Part shown: one piece after another, positions 37,475 to 51,108 of the stretch | Position numbering within the stretch: the first letter of the stretch is position 1 | Layout: every line of letters begins with the position of its first letter | Assembly: GCA_019671005.1 (NCBI GenBank) | Contig: CM033715.1 | Span: 3,534,001-3,598,000 of the forward strand | Length of the DNA: 64,000 nucleotides | Origin: Hibiscus mutabilis | Lineage: Eukaryota; Streptophyta; Magnoliopsida; Malvales; Malvaceae | Direction of reading: 5' to 3' | The notes under the pieces: model-generated | What the model was told of the DNA's origin: nothing | Databases searched by the model: none | What the model saw: only the letters and a program-made list of their open reading frames with translations | Translations under genes and position numbers: made by a program

Positions 37475-38367
37475 ATTCATTTCTGTTCTCATTTTCTTTC
37501 GATTGTTCCTTCTAAATTGAAGTTATTTGTTTTACCTATGATAATGAAAAATGATGTGTCATCTCATTTTCTTTCCCATTCACTTTTCTTTCATACCAAA
37601 CACATTCAATATTTATTTTCTTTCCACTCTTTCTCTCCCTCTTTTGATCATTCCATTTACCACCCAACCAAACAAACGTTAAGGTTATTGTAAGATATAA
37701 GATTGAACAAAGATAAATGAAGACATCCAAAGATGCTTTTTCAAGCATATGAAAATTCATTAAATTAAAAACAAAATAAAAAAAAAGTAATCGTACAACA
37801 ATGAAAGGTGAGAGTCTAATGAAACACAATGTAAATCTCGAACCAACCCGAACTAACTAAAATCAGACGAATACGACACTTTAATTCCATTAAGAGAAAA
37901 TTCAATTAATTTTGTTTTAATAGAGAAGTTTTTATCAAACATTATATAACTAAATCAAATATAAATTATTATAAAAAATTCTCTACCCAAACAATAGGCG
38001 AAGTCTCTGCATGCGAAACAAATAATAACTAGTTTTTAATTATAACAATAATTTATTTATAATTATCTGTTTATTAGTTTCATTTATTTTAGGTCATACT
38101 GTTCAAATATGTATCTTCACGTATATTATATATATCCATTGTAATTAAAAATCTTACCATTTTCAAACCCCAAGTGGCTAACCTCGCGCTACTTACTGTC
38201 CGACGCGAAATTAATCGGCCAATACCTTTTTTTTAATCGGACGTTTTGTAGATCATTTTTTTTAATTGCTCCTCTGTTTTTATTAGGGGTTATATCGGTT
38301 TATTTCGGGCGGGTTTTCATTCGGATCAGGTTTGGGATTTGAAGTGAAAAGGGAAGGTAGGGAAGGA
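37475..38367. other. intergenic and CUL3 promoter side
   Basis: No gene. The 97- and 106-codon frames at 37536-37829 and 37373-37693 overlap on opposite strands and lack domains. The last roughly 150 bp are the likely CUL3 leader. Confidence 0.45.
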
Positions 38368-41300
38368 ATGAGTAATCAAAAGAAAAGGAATTTCCAGATA
38401 GAAGCGTTCAAGCACCGGGTCGTGGTGGATCCAAAATATGCTGAAAAGACCTGGAAAGTTCTTGAGCATGCAATCCATGAGATTTACAATCACAATGCTA
38501 GTGGGCTCAGTTTCGAAGAGCTTTACAGGTTTCTGCTGTTTTCTTTTAATTTATGTAATTTGATGTTTCAATTTAGTCGGTTATTGCTATGAATTTGATG
38601 GAAAAAATATGAGTAGATGTTTTCGTGAAATGAATTTGCATTTAAGTTGTTGAAAAGCATTTCATAAATTTCTAGAAACTGTGAAGAGTTTCTCATCTTA
38701 TAGATTATTTTGTATATTGATTTAGGTTACGAAGTTGTTGAAAATACTTATTTGAGATTACTGTGAAGATAATCATCGTGTTGGGATTTAATCAAACTAT
38801 TCTAGGTGTTGTTTTAGTAACTGTCATTTTGGGAACAATTGGATTGCCCGTTCCTAGATGATCTTCTGAAACTCCACCCTAAAAAATGATAAGAAAAGAA
38901 CAAAATTAGATGGGAGAAGGTGAAGAAAGATTCTTATATTGCTTATAGTGAAAACATGTAATGTTTTTTTTATAAAAAAAAATTATAAACTCACTATTGA
39001 TATGGAATTTTGAATAGTAACCGGCTTTTATTGTGGTATTTATGTTTATTTCTACGCCGCCCTTGCCTTTAGTTTTGAGTAGCAACTGTCTTTTTTGTAT
39101 TTATACTTCTTTCTTCATTGCTCTTGCCTTTGTTTGCTTGCAAATGACTATTGATATGGTGTTTTGAATGGCAAGTAGCAACTAGGTTTCTTTGGTATTA
39201 CGCTTTCTTCGTTGCCCTTTCATTTTATAGCAAGCAAATGAGGATGTTGTTTGCTTTAAAATAATTACATTTAGCTTTTAACATGTGCTGTGCTAAAGTA
39301 TTTTGCCTGGTCGTAACTCAAATCTAGTTGAGGGTTAGGAAGATTGCATCTGTGCCGAACTTCTGTTATGTGCTTGCAAGAGTGAGATATTTCTTTGGCA
39401 CCTTTCTTACGTAAATTTCACATCAGCTGATTAAATTTTGGATCTTGTCTTTATAATGTTGACTTCTTTTATATGAATTCAGGAATGCGTACAATATGGT
39501 TTTGCACAAATTTGGTGAGAAGCTTTACTCAGGACTTGTTACAACTATGACCGCACACCTCAAAGAAATATCAAAATCTATAGAAGTTGCTCAAGGTGCT
39601 TTGTTTCTGGAAGAGTTGAACAGGAAATGGAATGGCCACAACAAGGCACTGCAAATGATTCGAGACATATTGATGTACATGGACCGGACTTATATTCCAA
39701 ATACCCGTAAAACCCCTGTTCACGAGCTGGGGCTTAACTTGTGGAGAGATAATATCATACATTCAGGCAAAATACAGTCGAGGCTTCTAAGCACTCTTCT
39801 TGAACTAGTGCACAGAGAGCGAACTGGTGAAGTTATAGAGCGGGGTTTGATGAGGAATATAATCGAGATGCTTATGGATTTGGGTTCTTCTGTTTACCAG
39901 GAGGATTTTGAGAAGCCATTTCTTGAGGTTTCTGCAGAGTTTTATAAGGTTGAATCTCAGAAATTTATTGAGTGCTGTGATTGTGGGGACTATCTGAAAA
40001 AGGCAGAGATACGTCTAAATGAAGAAATCGAGAGAGTTGCCCACTATTTGGATGTCAAGAGTGAAGCCAAGATAACTAATGTGGTGGAGAAGGAGATGAT
40101 TGCCAACCACATTACGAGACTAGTCCACATGGAGAACTCTGGCTTGGTAAATATGCTTCTTGATGACAAGTATGAAGACTTGGGTAAAATGTACAAGTTA
40201 TTTAAAAGAGTTCCTAACGGTCTCTCAATGATACGAGATGTGATGACTTCTCACCTCAGAGAAACTGGTAAACAACTGGTTACCAATGTAGAAAGTTCGA
40301 AAGATCCTGTGGAATTTGTCCAGCGGCTCTTGGATGAAAGGGACAAATATGATAAAATCATTTGTCAAGCATTTAGCAATGCCAAGACATTCCAAAACGC
40401 CCTGAACTCCTCTTTTGAGTATTTCATTAACTTGAATTCTCGTTCTCCTGAGTTCATTTCCTTGTTTGTGGATGACAAGCTTCGAAAAGGATTTAAAGGA
40501 GTCAGTGAGGAGGATGTGGAGATAATTCTTGACAAAGTTATGATGCTGTTCCGCTACCTGCAGGAGAAGGATGTGTTTGAAAAGTACTACAAACAACACT
40601 TGGCTAAGCGGCTTTTGTCGGGCAAAACTGTATGTGATGATGCAGAGAGAAGTCTCATAGTCAAGCTTAATACAGAATGTGGATATCAGTTTACTTCAAA
40701 ACTAGAAGGCATGTTTACAGACATGAAAACCTCCCAGGACACAATGCAAGGTTTTCATGCCAGCCATCCTGAGCTAGCAGATGGCCCTACCCTAGTTGTT
40801 CAGGTTCTAACGACAGGGTCATGGCCCACTCAGCCTACTATTACTTGCAACCTGCCCACTGAAATGGCAACACTGTGTGAGAAGTTCCGGTCATATTATC
40901 TCGGAACCCATACTGGTCGGAGGTTGTCCTGGCAAACTAACATGGGGACGGCAGATATAAAAGCCACTTTGGGGAAGGGTCAAAAGCATGAGTTGAATGT
41001 TTCAACGTACCAAATGTGTGTGTTGATGCTTTTCAACAATGCTGATATGCTTAGCTACAAGGAGATCGAACAAGCCACTGAGATCCCTGCTTCAGACTTG
41101 AAAAGGTGCTTGCAATCGATGGCCTGTGTGAAGGGAAAGAATGTTCTTAGGAAAGAACCTATGAGTAAAGATATCGGTACGAATGATGCATTTTTCGTCA
41201 ACGATAAGTTCACAAGCAAATTCTACAAAGTGAAGATTGGAACTGTGGTTGCACAAAAGGAATCAGAACCCGAAAAGCTCGAGACGCGACAAAGAGTGGA

Positions 41301-41520
41301 GGAGGACAGGAAGCCGCAGATCGAAGCTGCAATCGTTAGGATCATGAAATCGAGAAGGGTGCTGGATCATAACAATGTAATAGCTGAGGTTACGAAGCAG
41401 TTGCAATCGCGGTTCTTGGCCAATCCAACGGAGATCAAGAAACGAATTGAGTCTCTCATCGAGCGAGAATTCTTAGAAAGGGACAGCATTGATAGGAAAT
41501 TGTATCGGTATCTAGCCTAA
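38368..41520 (+). CDS. CUL3A: cullin-3 ubiquitin ligase scaffold
   Basis: Two exons, 38368-38528 and 39483-41520, join at an AG|GT...AG|G junction into 2199 nt, a 732-residue protein, the same length as Arabidopsis CUL3A. CUL3 is the scaffold of CRL3 ligases: its N-terminal cullin repeats bind BTB substrate adaptors and its C-terminal half binds RBX1. Visible signatures are the start MSNQKKRNFQIEAFKHR, NMVLHKFGEKLY, FVDDKLRKGFKG, the cullin-homology block EKYYKQHLAKRLLSGK, GYQFTSKLEGMFTDM, and the winged-helix end IEREFLERD...LYRYLA. The neddylation Lys lies in IVRIMKSRR. An in-frame ATG at 38332 would add 12 residues; I chose 38368 because the family starts there. The 954-bp intron has no open frame. 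No lesion. Confidence 0.97.
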
Positions 41521-42168
41521 AGACGGGGCTTCAACAGATTTCTTTGTTCCTTTTGGGAGAGTAAGTGTTGAAAAATGAAATTGTACCCCATTTGGTAAGT
41601 TAAAATTTGTTTTACGTACAATGCGAGCTCCATTTGGTTGAACTTTGAATGGATATGGGTTGGTTGATGCTTTTCCTAGTTTATTTCAAACTAAAACCAA
41701 GGGCAGAACAGAACAAGTGCCTATCAACGGTCGATACCAATTTGGCTTGTACCAAATCACTTTTTTTATAATTACATTTAAAATAAAATGCAATTATTAA
41801 ATTAAGTTGTTGAACCTAATTGATGATTTTAATTTTATAGTTGGATATGATTAGTGTGTATTTGCATTTATATGATATATGTTTTTATTAAGAAACTGTA
41901 AATTTCACAATTAATATATAAATATTATAGGTTTAAAATACTTGAAATGGTACATCAAAATATATTGATACCAATAGTATAAATAATTAAGGGTAAAATT
42001 CATCTCAAATCATTTAATTACTAGTCAGGGATAAAGCCAATTAAAATATTATAAATAAGTTATTGGACCGTTAAATGTTGGACAAAATAGTGACACGGTC
42101 TAATATAATTATAAGTCTAAAACTTGTACATTCTATCAATTTGATCATAATTCGAGTTAATCTAATAA
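41521..42168. other. CUL3 3' flank
   Basis: Likely CUL3 3' UTR to roughly 41700, then AT-rich spacer up to the LINE target site. No gene. Confidence 0.5.
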
Positions 42169-42181
42169 TTTTAACTATTTA
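42169..42181. repeat. LINE target-site duplication, left copy
   Basis: TTTTAACTATTTA matches TTTTAACCATTTA at 61274-61286 in 12 of 13 positions. It abuts the A-tail remnant of the minus-strand LINE. Confidence 0.75.
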
Positions 42182-42389
42182 ATTCTTTTTGAAAGATAAA
42201 GTGAGCCTCGTTAAGAATTCTTCGAAAAGAGTGCCCCAACTAAATTATTACTCCATAAAAAACAAGTCTTACAAAAATTAAAAGCAAAACATCGAGTGAC
42301 CTGAAGTCATCTCTCCATACATTGCAACCTTGAAAACCTCACCCAGTAGAGTATAAAAAGCAAAGCCAACCTTATCAAGAACCTCAATG

Positions 42390-45300
42390 AATCACCCTAT
42401 CACCATTTTAGCAAAGCCATCCGCCTCAATGTTACAAGACCAGGGCACAAATCTTATGCTCCATACATTTTCTTTAATAGCTTTACCAATATCCATTATA
42501 ATTTTAGCAAATGAAGATGGAGGAACTCTCAACCCGGCTATCCACTCCGTGATGACCTTACAGTCTGTCTCGACAACAAGTCTGAAATTCTTTGACCACC
42601 TTTACGCAAGAAATTTATCTATCTCAACCTTAACTGCTTCTATCTCAACAAAAGCAGGGAGCCACAACCAGTCGACTCCGAGAAATGGAGAAGAATGGTG
42701 CCTAAACTGTCTCTCAACAACCCACCAATTCCTGCTTTCGATTTAGAATTAGACACGGCTCCGTCAACATTGAGTTTGAGAAAACCCTTTGGAGCTTTGG
42801 AGGAGGTTTCTATTTATGAGTTTCAGACCTTTTCCTTGTCAACCTGCACATATTTATAGCCAATGTAGGATCCGCCATCAAGTTCTCCACCGAAAAGTCC
42901 TCCTTACCAATACTTCGCCTTGATCCAAATTGCCAAACGGACTCTAACAAGGAACTCTAATTGAATTCAATCCACCACCTTCTTATTAAAGACATTCATT
43001 CCTATACAACCAAACAGTCTAAATCAAAGCGAAAGGGATGAAAGATAATCAATTCTTACTGAGGGACGAGCCAAGCCCATACCATACGTCAAAGAACTGA
43101 ACAGCATTGCATGAAAATACTGTAGAGATGCTCAAAAGACCGCAAAAATTCATCCAAATGCCCTGGCAAGAGAAGAATAAATATGAAACATTTTCCATGT
43201 AAATATTACAAAAGGGCATAAATAGTTTCCAAAATCAAAGATAGAACCATCTTTATTCACTGCAAATGCATATACACGAGGGAACCTTTCCTTTAAGCAT
43301 CGGTTCCTACACCACAAATCAGTCTAAAAAAAGAATGTGACGACCATCCCCAACTTGAATTGCAAGATTATCTAGAAAGCATTGTCCCATTACATCATTT
43401 CGCAAGAAATTCTTTGCTATACCAAACCATATCCAAGATACATTCCTAGAAGAAGGGAAAGAGGGAAGCAATTTATCCCTACTTCCAGCAACTAGTGATG
43501 ATATGACTCGTCTCCATAAACTGAATTGCTCATTGCCGAACCACCAACACCATTTACTCAGGAGAACAATGTTCAATAAATCGATGTTTGCCACACCCAA
43601 ACCTCCCTTACTTTTAGGTTCGTAAACTTGTTTCCAATTAATCCAATGAATCTTGGATTTTTCGCTGTCGCCTCTCCACAAAAAAATGGACATCATCTTA
43701 TTCAGTTTGTTTGCCACTGAATATGGCATTTTGTACAGTAACAAATAATAAGTAGGCAGGCTAGCTAAGACAGATTTGATTAAAGTAAGCCTTCCCCCAA
43801 TTGACAAGAATTTAAACTTTCACCCACCCAATATTATCGAGAACTTCTTGAAAACTGGCTCTCAAAGTGCAGGAGAATTTCTAGTTGGCCCCAAGGGTAA
43901 ACCAAGGTAATTCGTAGGGAACTTACCCACCGAGCAAACCACCGTTTTTGCCCAATTAGTAACAAAATCATCATCCCCATTAATTCTAAAAATCTTACTT
44001 TTTTAGGTTAATTTTCAACCCCGACGCCAATTCAAAAATGCGAAGGACACATTTAACATTCCTCACCTGCATCTCGGAACCTCCACAAAAGATAAGGAGA
44101 ACATCCGCAAATTGTAGGTGGGATATCTTCACCAAATCCCCCTTCCTTCCAACCTTAAAACCATCAAACAATCCCGGTCTAGTTGCTTTACTTAGCATCA
44201 AGTTTAAGGCTTTGCCAACTAAATTGAACAAGAGAGGTGAAAGCGAACAACCTTGGCGTAACCCTCTGGATATGAAGGATGCCTTTGTTGGAGCAACATT
44301 CACAAGAACCAAAATTGAGGCCGTGGAAATACACTTCCTAATCCATTCACACCATATGCTACCATAGCTACACTCCTTAAGAATACGGATCAAAAAGTCC
44401 CAGCTCACAATGTCATAAGCCTTCTGGAAGTCAATTTTAAAGGCTATCCCACTCTGACCTGTTGTTTTCACAAAGTTGATTGCTTCATTAGTCACAAGAG
44501 AACAATCCAGGATCTGCCTCCCTGGGATAAATGCGAATTGTGTTTCTCCAACTAGTTAATCCATAACTCCTTGAAGACGTCTCGCAAGAACTTTAGAAAG
44601 AAGCTTGTACATGCCACCAACCAAGCTAATCGGGAGAAATTCATCCAAAGAGGATGGATTTAATACCTTCAGAATCAATGTGATGAATGAATGAATGATT
44701 CGTGCCTAATTCCTATTTCCTCCCATCATAAAAATCAGCAAAGAATTTCATAACGTCACCTTTCAGAATATCCCAGAACTTCTTGAAAAAGTCCAGGTTA
44801 AAGTCGTCGGGGCCAGGAGCTTTATTACTATCCGTTGACTTCAAAGCCACCAATACTTCTCCCTTTAAGAATTGGCCCTACAATGAGGCCTTTTGTTGGT
44901 CATTAATTTTGTTGAACTCCAGCGTTAAGTCTTCCACCAACAAAGCATTTTCCAGATTGTACACCTTGCTAAAATGTTCCTTATCAGTAGCTTTAATTTC
45001 ACTGGGATCAGCTATAAGTTCACCGTTCACCTTGATAGAAAGAATGGAATTGGCCCTCATTCGTCCAGATGCAATAAGGTGAAAATATCTAGTATTTCTA
45101 TCTCCTTCTAATAACCATTGCACCCTTGATTTCTGGTTCCATGCGCTTTCCTCTCTTCGATATAAAACCCATAGATCCGATCTTATCTTGTTCAAATTCC
45201 ACATCAGTAATATTTTTCTAAGGGCCAAAATCTCCTTTCCCAGACTTTTGATTTCATTTTTAGACCACATCCGCAAGACCTCTGTGGAACCTTTAAGTAA

Positions 45301-46170
45301 ACCCCCAATCCTCATGCCTCAATTTCAAATCCTTAATGGCATTGATTACAGTATCATCAAATCCCTCAAAATCTCATACCAATAGTTGAAACATTTGAAG
45401 GGCTTGAGACCCAAGTTAATTGTCTCACGCTTTAATACAAATAACGTTGTGTTCTAAAATGGAATTTTCAAGCAAATGTTGGGTTAAACTCGGAAACATC
45501 ACCCTAAAATTCGCAGTGATCAAAAACCTGTCAAGTCTCACAAAAGTCAACGGATCTCTGTTATTTCCCCAAGTGAATTTGCCACCCATTAGGGGAAGGT
45601 CGATTAAACCAGTATCAAAAGTTAAGTCTCTGAATAAATTCATATAAGCCAAGTTCATAGAGAAGCCCTGTTTTTCTTCTGGATCGAGGAACATGTTAAA
45701 CACCCCCTGGAAACCATGGAATGGGTCTCGACTTTAGAAAATTCAGTAGGTCGGAAATGAAAGTTGCCATCTCAGCATCACTTGAAGGGCCATAAACATT
45801 CATCATTTCACAAATAAAGTTGTTGAACTTTAAATAATCGACCAGTGCATTGAACCTAGGAAAGACGATCATTTCTGAAACCTAAAAAAGATTTGCATTC
45901 CACAGATAAAGGAGTCCTCCAGCCGAGCCTATTAAGGGAGAAAAAACAAAGTCAATAGAATTTGAATTCCACAATTTCTTAACCAAACTGCTATTTACCC
46001 CATCCACTTACCCACTTTGGTCTCTTGGACAAAGACAAAGCTCGGATGAACTCTGTTGATAGCTACCTTCATTGCTCTCAAATTTTCTTTCCTTCGAATA
46101 CCTCTTCCATGATAAGACTACTAAATCCATAGACAAATTGATTAATATAACCAAAGAAAAAAACCTCAAC
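42390..46170 (-). pseudogene. LINE ORF2: endonuclease, reverse transcriptase, RNase H (broken)
   Basis: Order on the minus strand is as follows. Endonuclease-like region (about 46100-45420) includes LDPEEKQGFSMNL, GLIDLPLMGGKFTWGNN and FVRLDRFL. Linker is 45315-44878. Reverse transcriptase (about 44840-43995) includes APGPDDFNLDFFKKFW, the FKIDFQKAYD box, GLRQGCSLSPLLFN and LQFADVLLIF. The thumb and zf-RVT region (43807-43319) has PTYYLLLYKMP and IFLWRGD. RNase H (about 42700-42400) has VETDCKVITEWIAG. The catalytic FADD box reads FADV, so a metal-binding Asp is lost. Stops and frameshifts separate the blocks, so no full protein can be made. In an active copy this protein nicks target DNA and copies the element's RNA at the site. 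Confidence 0.9.
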
Positions 46171-46194
46171 ATACCTCCATAGCCTTCTTTTCTA

Positions 46195-46800
46195 ACTCAC
46201 ATACCCTTCTGATCACTTCTTCCTTCCCCCTCTAAATGAAATTTCCAACATATTACTGATCTCCCAAACTGACTTTGCTTCCAACCCAATGACTGGATCG
46301 ACCTCCTCCGACGAAATTTTGAGTATTGATCTTGCCGAAGCTCCTGACTCACCCTCAATCGAATCACGAACCATACGCCAGATTCTCCCCCTCGTACTCG
46401 CTCCGAAAAACCCATGGGGGCTAATTGATCCAGCCACAACTACTTGATTCTGGTGAGACCCCAAGGAATTCGGAAATTATCCACCCATTTGAACACGTGA
46501 TAATCCCTCGAAGCTGTCTAGGATAACTTCATCAGAAACTTTTATGCCACTTCTAACAAATAAATTGGGGGATAGGACAAAAAAAGTTTTACACCCGAGG
46601 CGTTATCCAGCCCATTAGTGCTTCTCAAGGAGGGGATCATATTGGGTAAATTACGGATGTCTAACCCAAAAACACATAAGCACGAACCGCCCCTAATATC
46701 CCCTCTAATCTCCAGCCCATCACCATTCAAAGAGGACCCGATTTGTTCAGCCTGTACAACCTGATCCACATCCAATTTATTAGACCGTTTGTTATCCCTA
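46195..46800 (-). pseudogene. LINE ORF1 3' part, downstream of the nested array
   Basis: The frame that reaches 59837 on the far side of the array continues here once the 5-bp target duplication of the array is discounted. It passes through a low-complexity hydrophilic stretch starting DNKRSNKLDVDQ. Stops appear by 46542 and short frames continue to 46197. It probably covers the ORF1 C-terminus and the ORF1-ORF2 junction. Confidence 0.6.
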
Positions 46801-49641
46801 TGTAACATCCCGAAAATCGGTCTAGTCGGAATTGAGTTCTGGCGATCAGAAATCTTGCTCTGGGAGGTTTAAATTTTTGCATCAATGTTGACTATATGAT
46901 CCATTTTCTTAATGTTGAACCTTGATTGAGTCTAATCTTTGAATTCGAGACCTTATTAGAAAGTCAAAATGTTAAATCTGAATTAAGGGTATCGATACGG
47001 TAGGTACCGTATCGGTACGGTCTAACGGCTTTTAACTAACTTACCTGTTTTAGCATGGGCGTATCGATACTGCCACAAATGTATCGATACGGGTCCTCTG
47101 TCCAAATTTGTTTTATTGATTAAATTAAAAGAAAATGGGGGTTCGTGATGACTCACCTACTTGCTTGCCACCCTTCACGTGGGATGACTTAGGAAAACTT
47201 ATGAATAGCCATTAATTACTTAGAATGACTAAAATAGAAATTAATAAGATAAGCAAACCTTTGGTAATAGGAAATCTCCTTATTGGTTGCAAATGAGGTA
47301 AGGAATGATTGGGGACCAAATTTGTTTTAAAAATGAGTAAGAGAGAGGTTTCCTCATTATTTACCTTCACCGGAGCAAAACCCATCTTTTGTTAACTTTA
47401 TCTCCTACCTAAGTACACACCTCCATTGTTGTCTTCAACCTCAAGCAAGCGCACACCTCCTTTGTTGGCTAAGCTCAAGTGTTCTTTGATTTGAAAACTT
47501 CATCGAAAAGCCATCGGTTGGGTAAGTAAAAGCCCTCAAGCAATTCTTGAAATCCATGGGTATTGGGGGTTTAATTTTGAGTCGAATTGTTAAGTCTAAT
47601 CTTTGTAATGGTTATCGATATTGTTATACCGATTGTAACACTTTCTTATTGATTCCTCGTAGCTCAAGGTTTGGAAGCAGCTAGACCATCATCTCCAAAG
47701 CAAGCTAAGAATAAAAGAATTACGATCCGAGAGCCTTAGGAGCTTTGGAATCCAAGGTGAGTGTAGTTGGAGTCTCGATAGTTGGCTAGGTGCCACCTCA
47801 AATCATTGATTTTGAATTGCTAACCATTGTAACGAAGGTGATTGCATAAAACACTATTGAAAGCTATGTGTGGTAAGTAAGAGTAAGCATTGCATAGAAT
47901 CCATGTTGAAGCTTTATCGCTAATTGCTATTAAGGTATGTTCATGGCCATTAGATTATTGACATGTGATTATTGCTATTGTCTATTACTATGATCATATG
48001 ACTATTGAGTTATTGTGTTTGACATATTTTTATGAAACTATTGTTATTGAGCTATTGTTTATTGAACCTTGGGATCAAAGGATTGAATACAATTGGCATG
48101 CCATAGATTTCATGAGCTCATGATATGGTTAGGCTTCAGCCTTTATTGTGGTGCGGCGGAGGGATGTTATGTGTATTGGTCAATTTGGTGCGGCAGAGGG
48201 ACGATGATAATGATGACTAGACCATTATTTCTATTGTTGGTGTTGAGGTGGAATTCGTGTATCCATATACCAAGAATCGGCCCAAGGGAAAACTATTGAT
48301 TATTGTTATTGTTTACTGATGTGGAAGCTATCGATATGCTATTGACTATGATCACTATGTTGGATATTGATGCCATTGCTATGATGTTTGAATATTGACA
48401 TTGAGTATGATTATTATGCTTTATATTGATGCTATGATATGCTTATATGTAATTGTTTATGTTAGGATGCCATTGGACTATGAGTTATTGCATATCATGT
48501 TCATTTATTTTTTATGGCTACCTTACTTATACTATATAAGTTTAATGCATTCATATTCCACATTTCATGTTAAAAAAGTTATCGGTTCGAGATCGGGATT
48601 AGTTGGAAGATCGGCAAGTCACTACAAGTTTAGAGTAATATGTTTTGTCCTTATGAACTTCTAGTATGGTGGAAAAGTAGTTAAACTAGTCACGTATGAC
48701 TCTTTTGATGTGTAAACTTTGTCTATGTTTTGTATAAGACTAAGTGGCCCTAAATGACCTTTTAAAAGTGACTAAAAATGGTTAATGTTGCATATTTGGC
48801 TCTAAAAGGTGAAACATAGTAAATGGATTCGGATTAACATGAAATTTGTCATACTAGTAGTTTATAATGTTTAAAACTTGCTGGTAAAGTTTCATTGTAT
48901 TTGGATATGAACTGTCAGGTCAAATCGAATAAAAACTAGCTAAAATATGTCATTACAGGGTAGGGCGTATTGGTACGGGTGATGGCGTATCGATACGGTC
49001 TTGCATATTTGGTAAGTCAACGATTGGTCAAAAAGGGGGTGTATCGGTATGGAAAATGGGTACTAGAATCTGGTTGTAGAAATGGTATCGATACGGTCAT
49101 AGAGGGTATCGATACAGAGTCAACAGGGTTAACTTGTATCGATACAGTCCCAAGTGGACCGATACGGTTTTGCTATGTTTAAATCTGGAATCCTTGAATT
49201 AGGCATGACATACCGATACAGCCTATAGGGTATCGATACAGTGTTTGTTAATTCTGTTATAAAGAATAAAAATAGAAGTTTTGGACAGTTTACAAAATGG
49301 TCACTAAAGTTATTTAGTTTAAATGATTAGGTTAACGATATCCGATAGTAACGAAACTTCACAGATTAATAATTGGTAGGTTTAACTACAAGTTGGTAAC
49401 AAATAATTCAGATTATGATCGCTAATTTGTAAAGTTTACGATTTAGTCCCTAAGCTTGTAAAAGTTTAAAATTAACCCCATATTGAATTAGTAATTGATA
49501 GATAGGTTCACTAAGATTTAAATAAGAATATTAGAACTTTCGAGTGAATTTCCGACTCCGATTAAGCATCTGATTTCCGAATATGTTTTTCGATAACGCT
49601 TTCCGACCCGATTTTCTACCAGATTGGAATGAGGTGTTATA
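46801..49641 (+). repeat. LTR A of the gag-only array
   Basis: 2841 bp, from TGTAACATCC to GGTGTTATA (final C changed to T). Holds two clusters of GTATCGATAC-like palindromes, at 46989-47090 and about 48966-49239. The 68-, 89- and 70-codon frames inside have counterparts in LTRs B and C because the sequence is duplicated, not because they code. Confidence 0.88.
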
Positions 49642-51108
49642 ATTTGTGGTATCAGAGCTAGAGTTTAGTCGGTTATGGACTAAACCTATGCATGTTTGTA
49701 TTGATTATTGTGTTACTTTGCCACATAGGAGTTATTTTATTGTATATTGCGACTTGCCGGCTAATCCAATCTCATTATGTTTAGATGTCTAACTCTAATC
49801 AAGCTCGAATGGATGAGCATATCGCTGACTCCTTCACGCACGATAGAGAAGTTAGAAGAAGAGAACCTTTGAATTTGCAAAACCCTCCGGTACATAACCC
49901 TAAGCCTGGGGTGCAGTCTGTTCAAACCTAGTGTTTAAGGAGCATGATCGACATGTTTAAGATGCTCATCACTTTGATACAGTCAGAGCACACCCCCAAC
50001 AGCTTATCTGAATATTCGAGCCCCTATTGATAAACTTAAACAATACCCATTTTACACGTTCACCGGCCAGGACCTGGACAATTTGGAGATTGCAGCATAC
50101 TAGCTGGAGAATACCTTGAAAGTGCTGAATAAACAAATAAAGTACCTCGAGGAGCACAAGTTAGAGTGTGTCTTGGCTTTGATCGCCGAATAAGGACAAA
50201 GTTGGTGGGACACCGTAACACTCACTGTACTCGAACATCGAGTTACGTGGGACTTATTCCATCGAGAGTTCCGTAAAAAGTACATCAGTGACCACTACAT
50301 TGCTGAAAGGTGTAAGAAGTGTCTTCACCTGAAACGGGGAGAAAGACTCATGGAGCAATACATCCAAGATTTTTGTAAGTATGCAAGGTATAGTGATGAG
50401 TTTATACGCACAAAAAAAGGAGAAGCGTCGAATGTTTGTAGATGGCCTCTGTGATGAACTACGTCACATCTTCACTGCTCTGGAGATAGAGGACTTCCAG
50501 ACTCTTGTTAATCGAGCCATTGCTACTAAAGCCTCCCATAAGGCCTATGAAAAGAAGGATGAGAACTGAGCTCGATCGGAAAAGAGGCACTGAGATGAAT
50601 CTCATTCCTATAAATCCTTCAAGAAGGGAAATCACCATAGTTCAAAACAGAATATGTATTCTCAGCCTTCCCAACATGAATATTTTGCTAAGCCTCAGTC
50701 TGTAACTCATTTTTTTCTAGTGCTGACCTTATTGAGAGCATTGATGGCTCGAAACAAGAAATAAAACACCCAATTTGTAACTTCTGTCAACATAGGCATC
50801 CTGAAGAGCAATGTCGTAAGAAATCAGGAGCTTGTTTCTTCGTGGCAAGATGGGGCATCTTATCCAAGATTGTCCTAAGAACAAGTATGTCTCTGCATCA
50901 GTTAATCTGTCCCCTGCTCAATCCCTTAGAGGCAAGGCAAGGAAGCAAGGATCCTTCGGAAGATTTAGAGGGTCATCTAAATCATCATACCAGCCCAAAT
51001 CTAAAGCTTTTGCCCATATGTACCATGTGAAAGCTACAGGACAAGAGGATGATCGCCCTACCAACTCAGGTAAAAATTTGAGGACAAATTTTTCTTAAGG
51101 GGGAGAAT
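49642..51108 (+). pseudogene. gag remnant in internal region 1
   Basis: The gag-like frame starts near ATG 49785 (MSNSNQARMDEHIAD). It shows the Retrotrans_gag core (WWDTVTLTVLEHRVTWDLF, about 50208-50260), EQYIQDFCKYAR (about 50356) and a late zinc-knuckle region. TAG near 49929, TAA near 50190 and frameshifts break it. In the knuckle one base is missing near 50837, so CFFCGKMGH becomes CFFVARWGH and the second Cys is lost. In an intact element this is the structural capsid protein. Confidence 0.82.

Noticed and set aside
38332..38367. Earlier in-frame ATG for CUL3
   Set aside because: Would add 12 residues absent from the family; the downstream MSNQKKRNF start is conserved.
40225..40599. 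124-codon minus frame
   Set aside because: Antisense to the intact CUL3 exon.
48395..48664. 93-codon-class frames repeated at 48395, 54207 and 58560, and 85-codon frames at 53775 and 58128
   Set aside because: They recur only because they lie in the three LTR copies; composition is AT-driven, with no domain.
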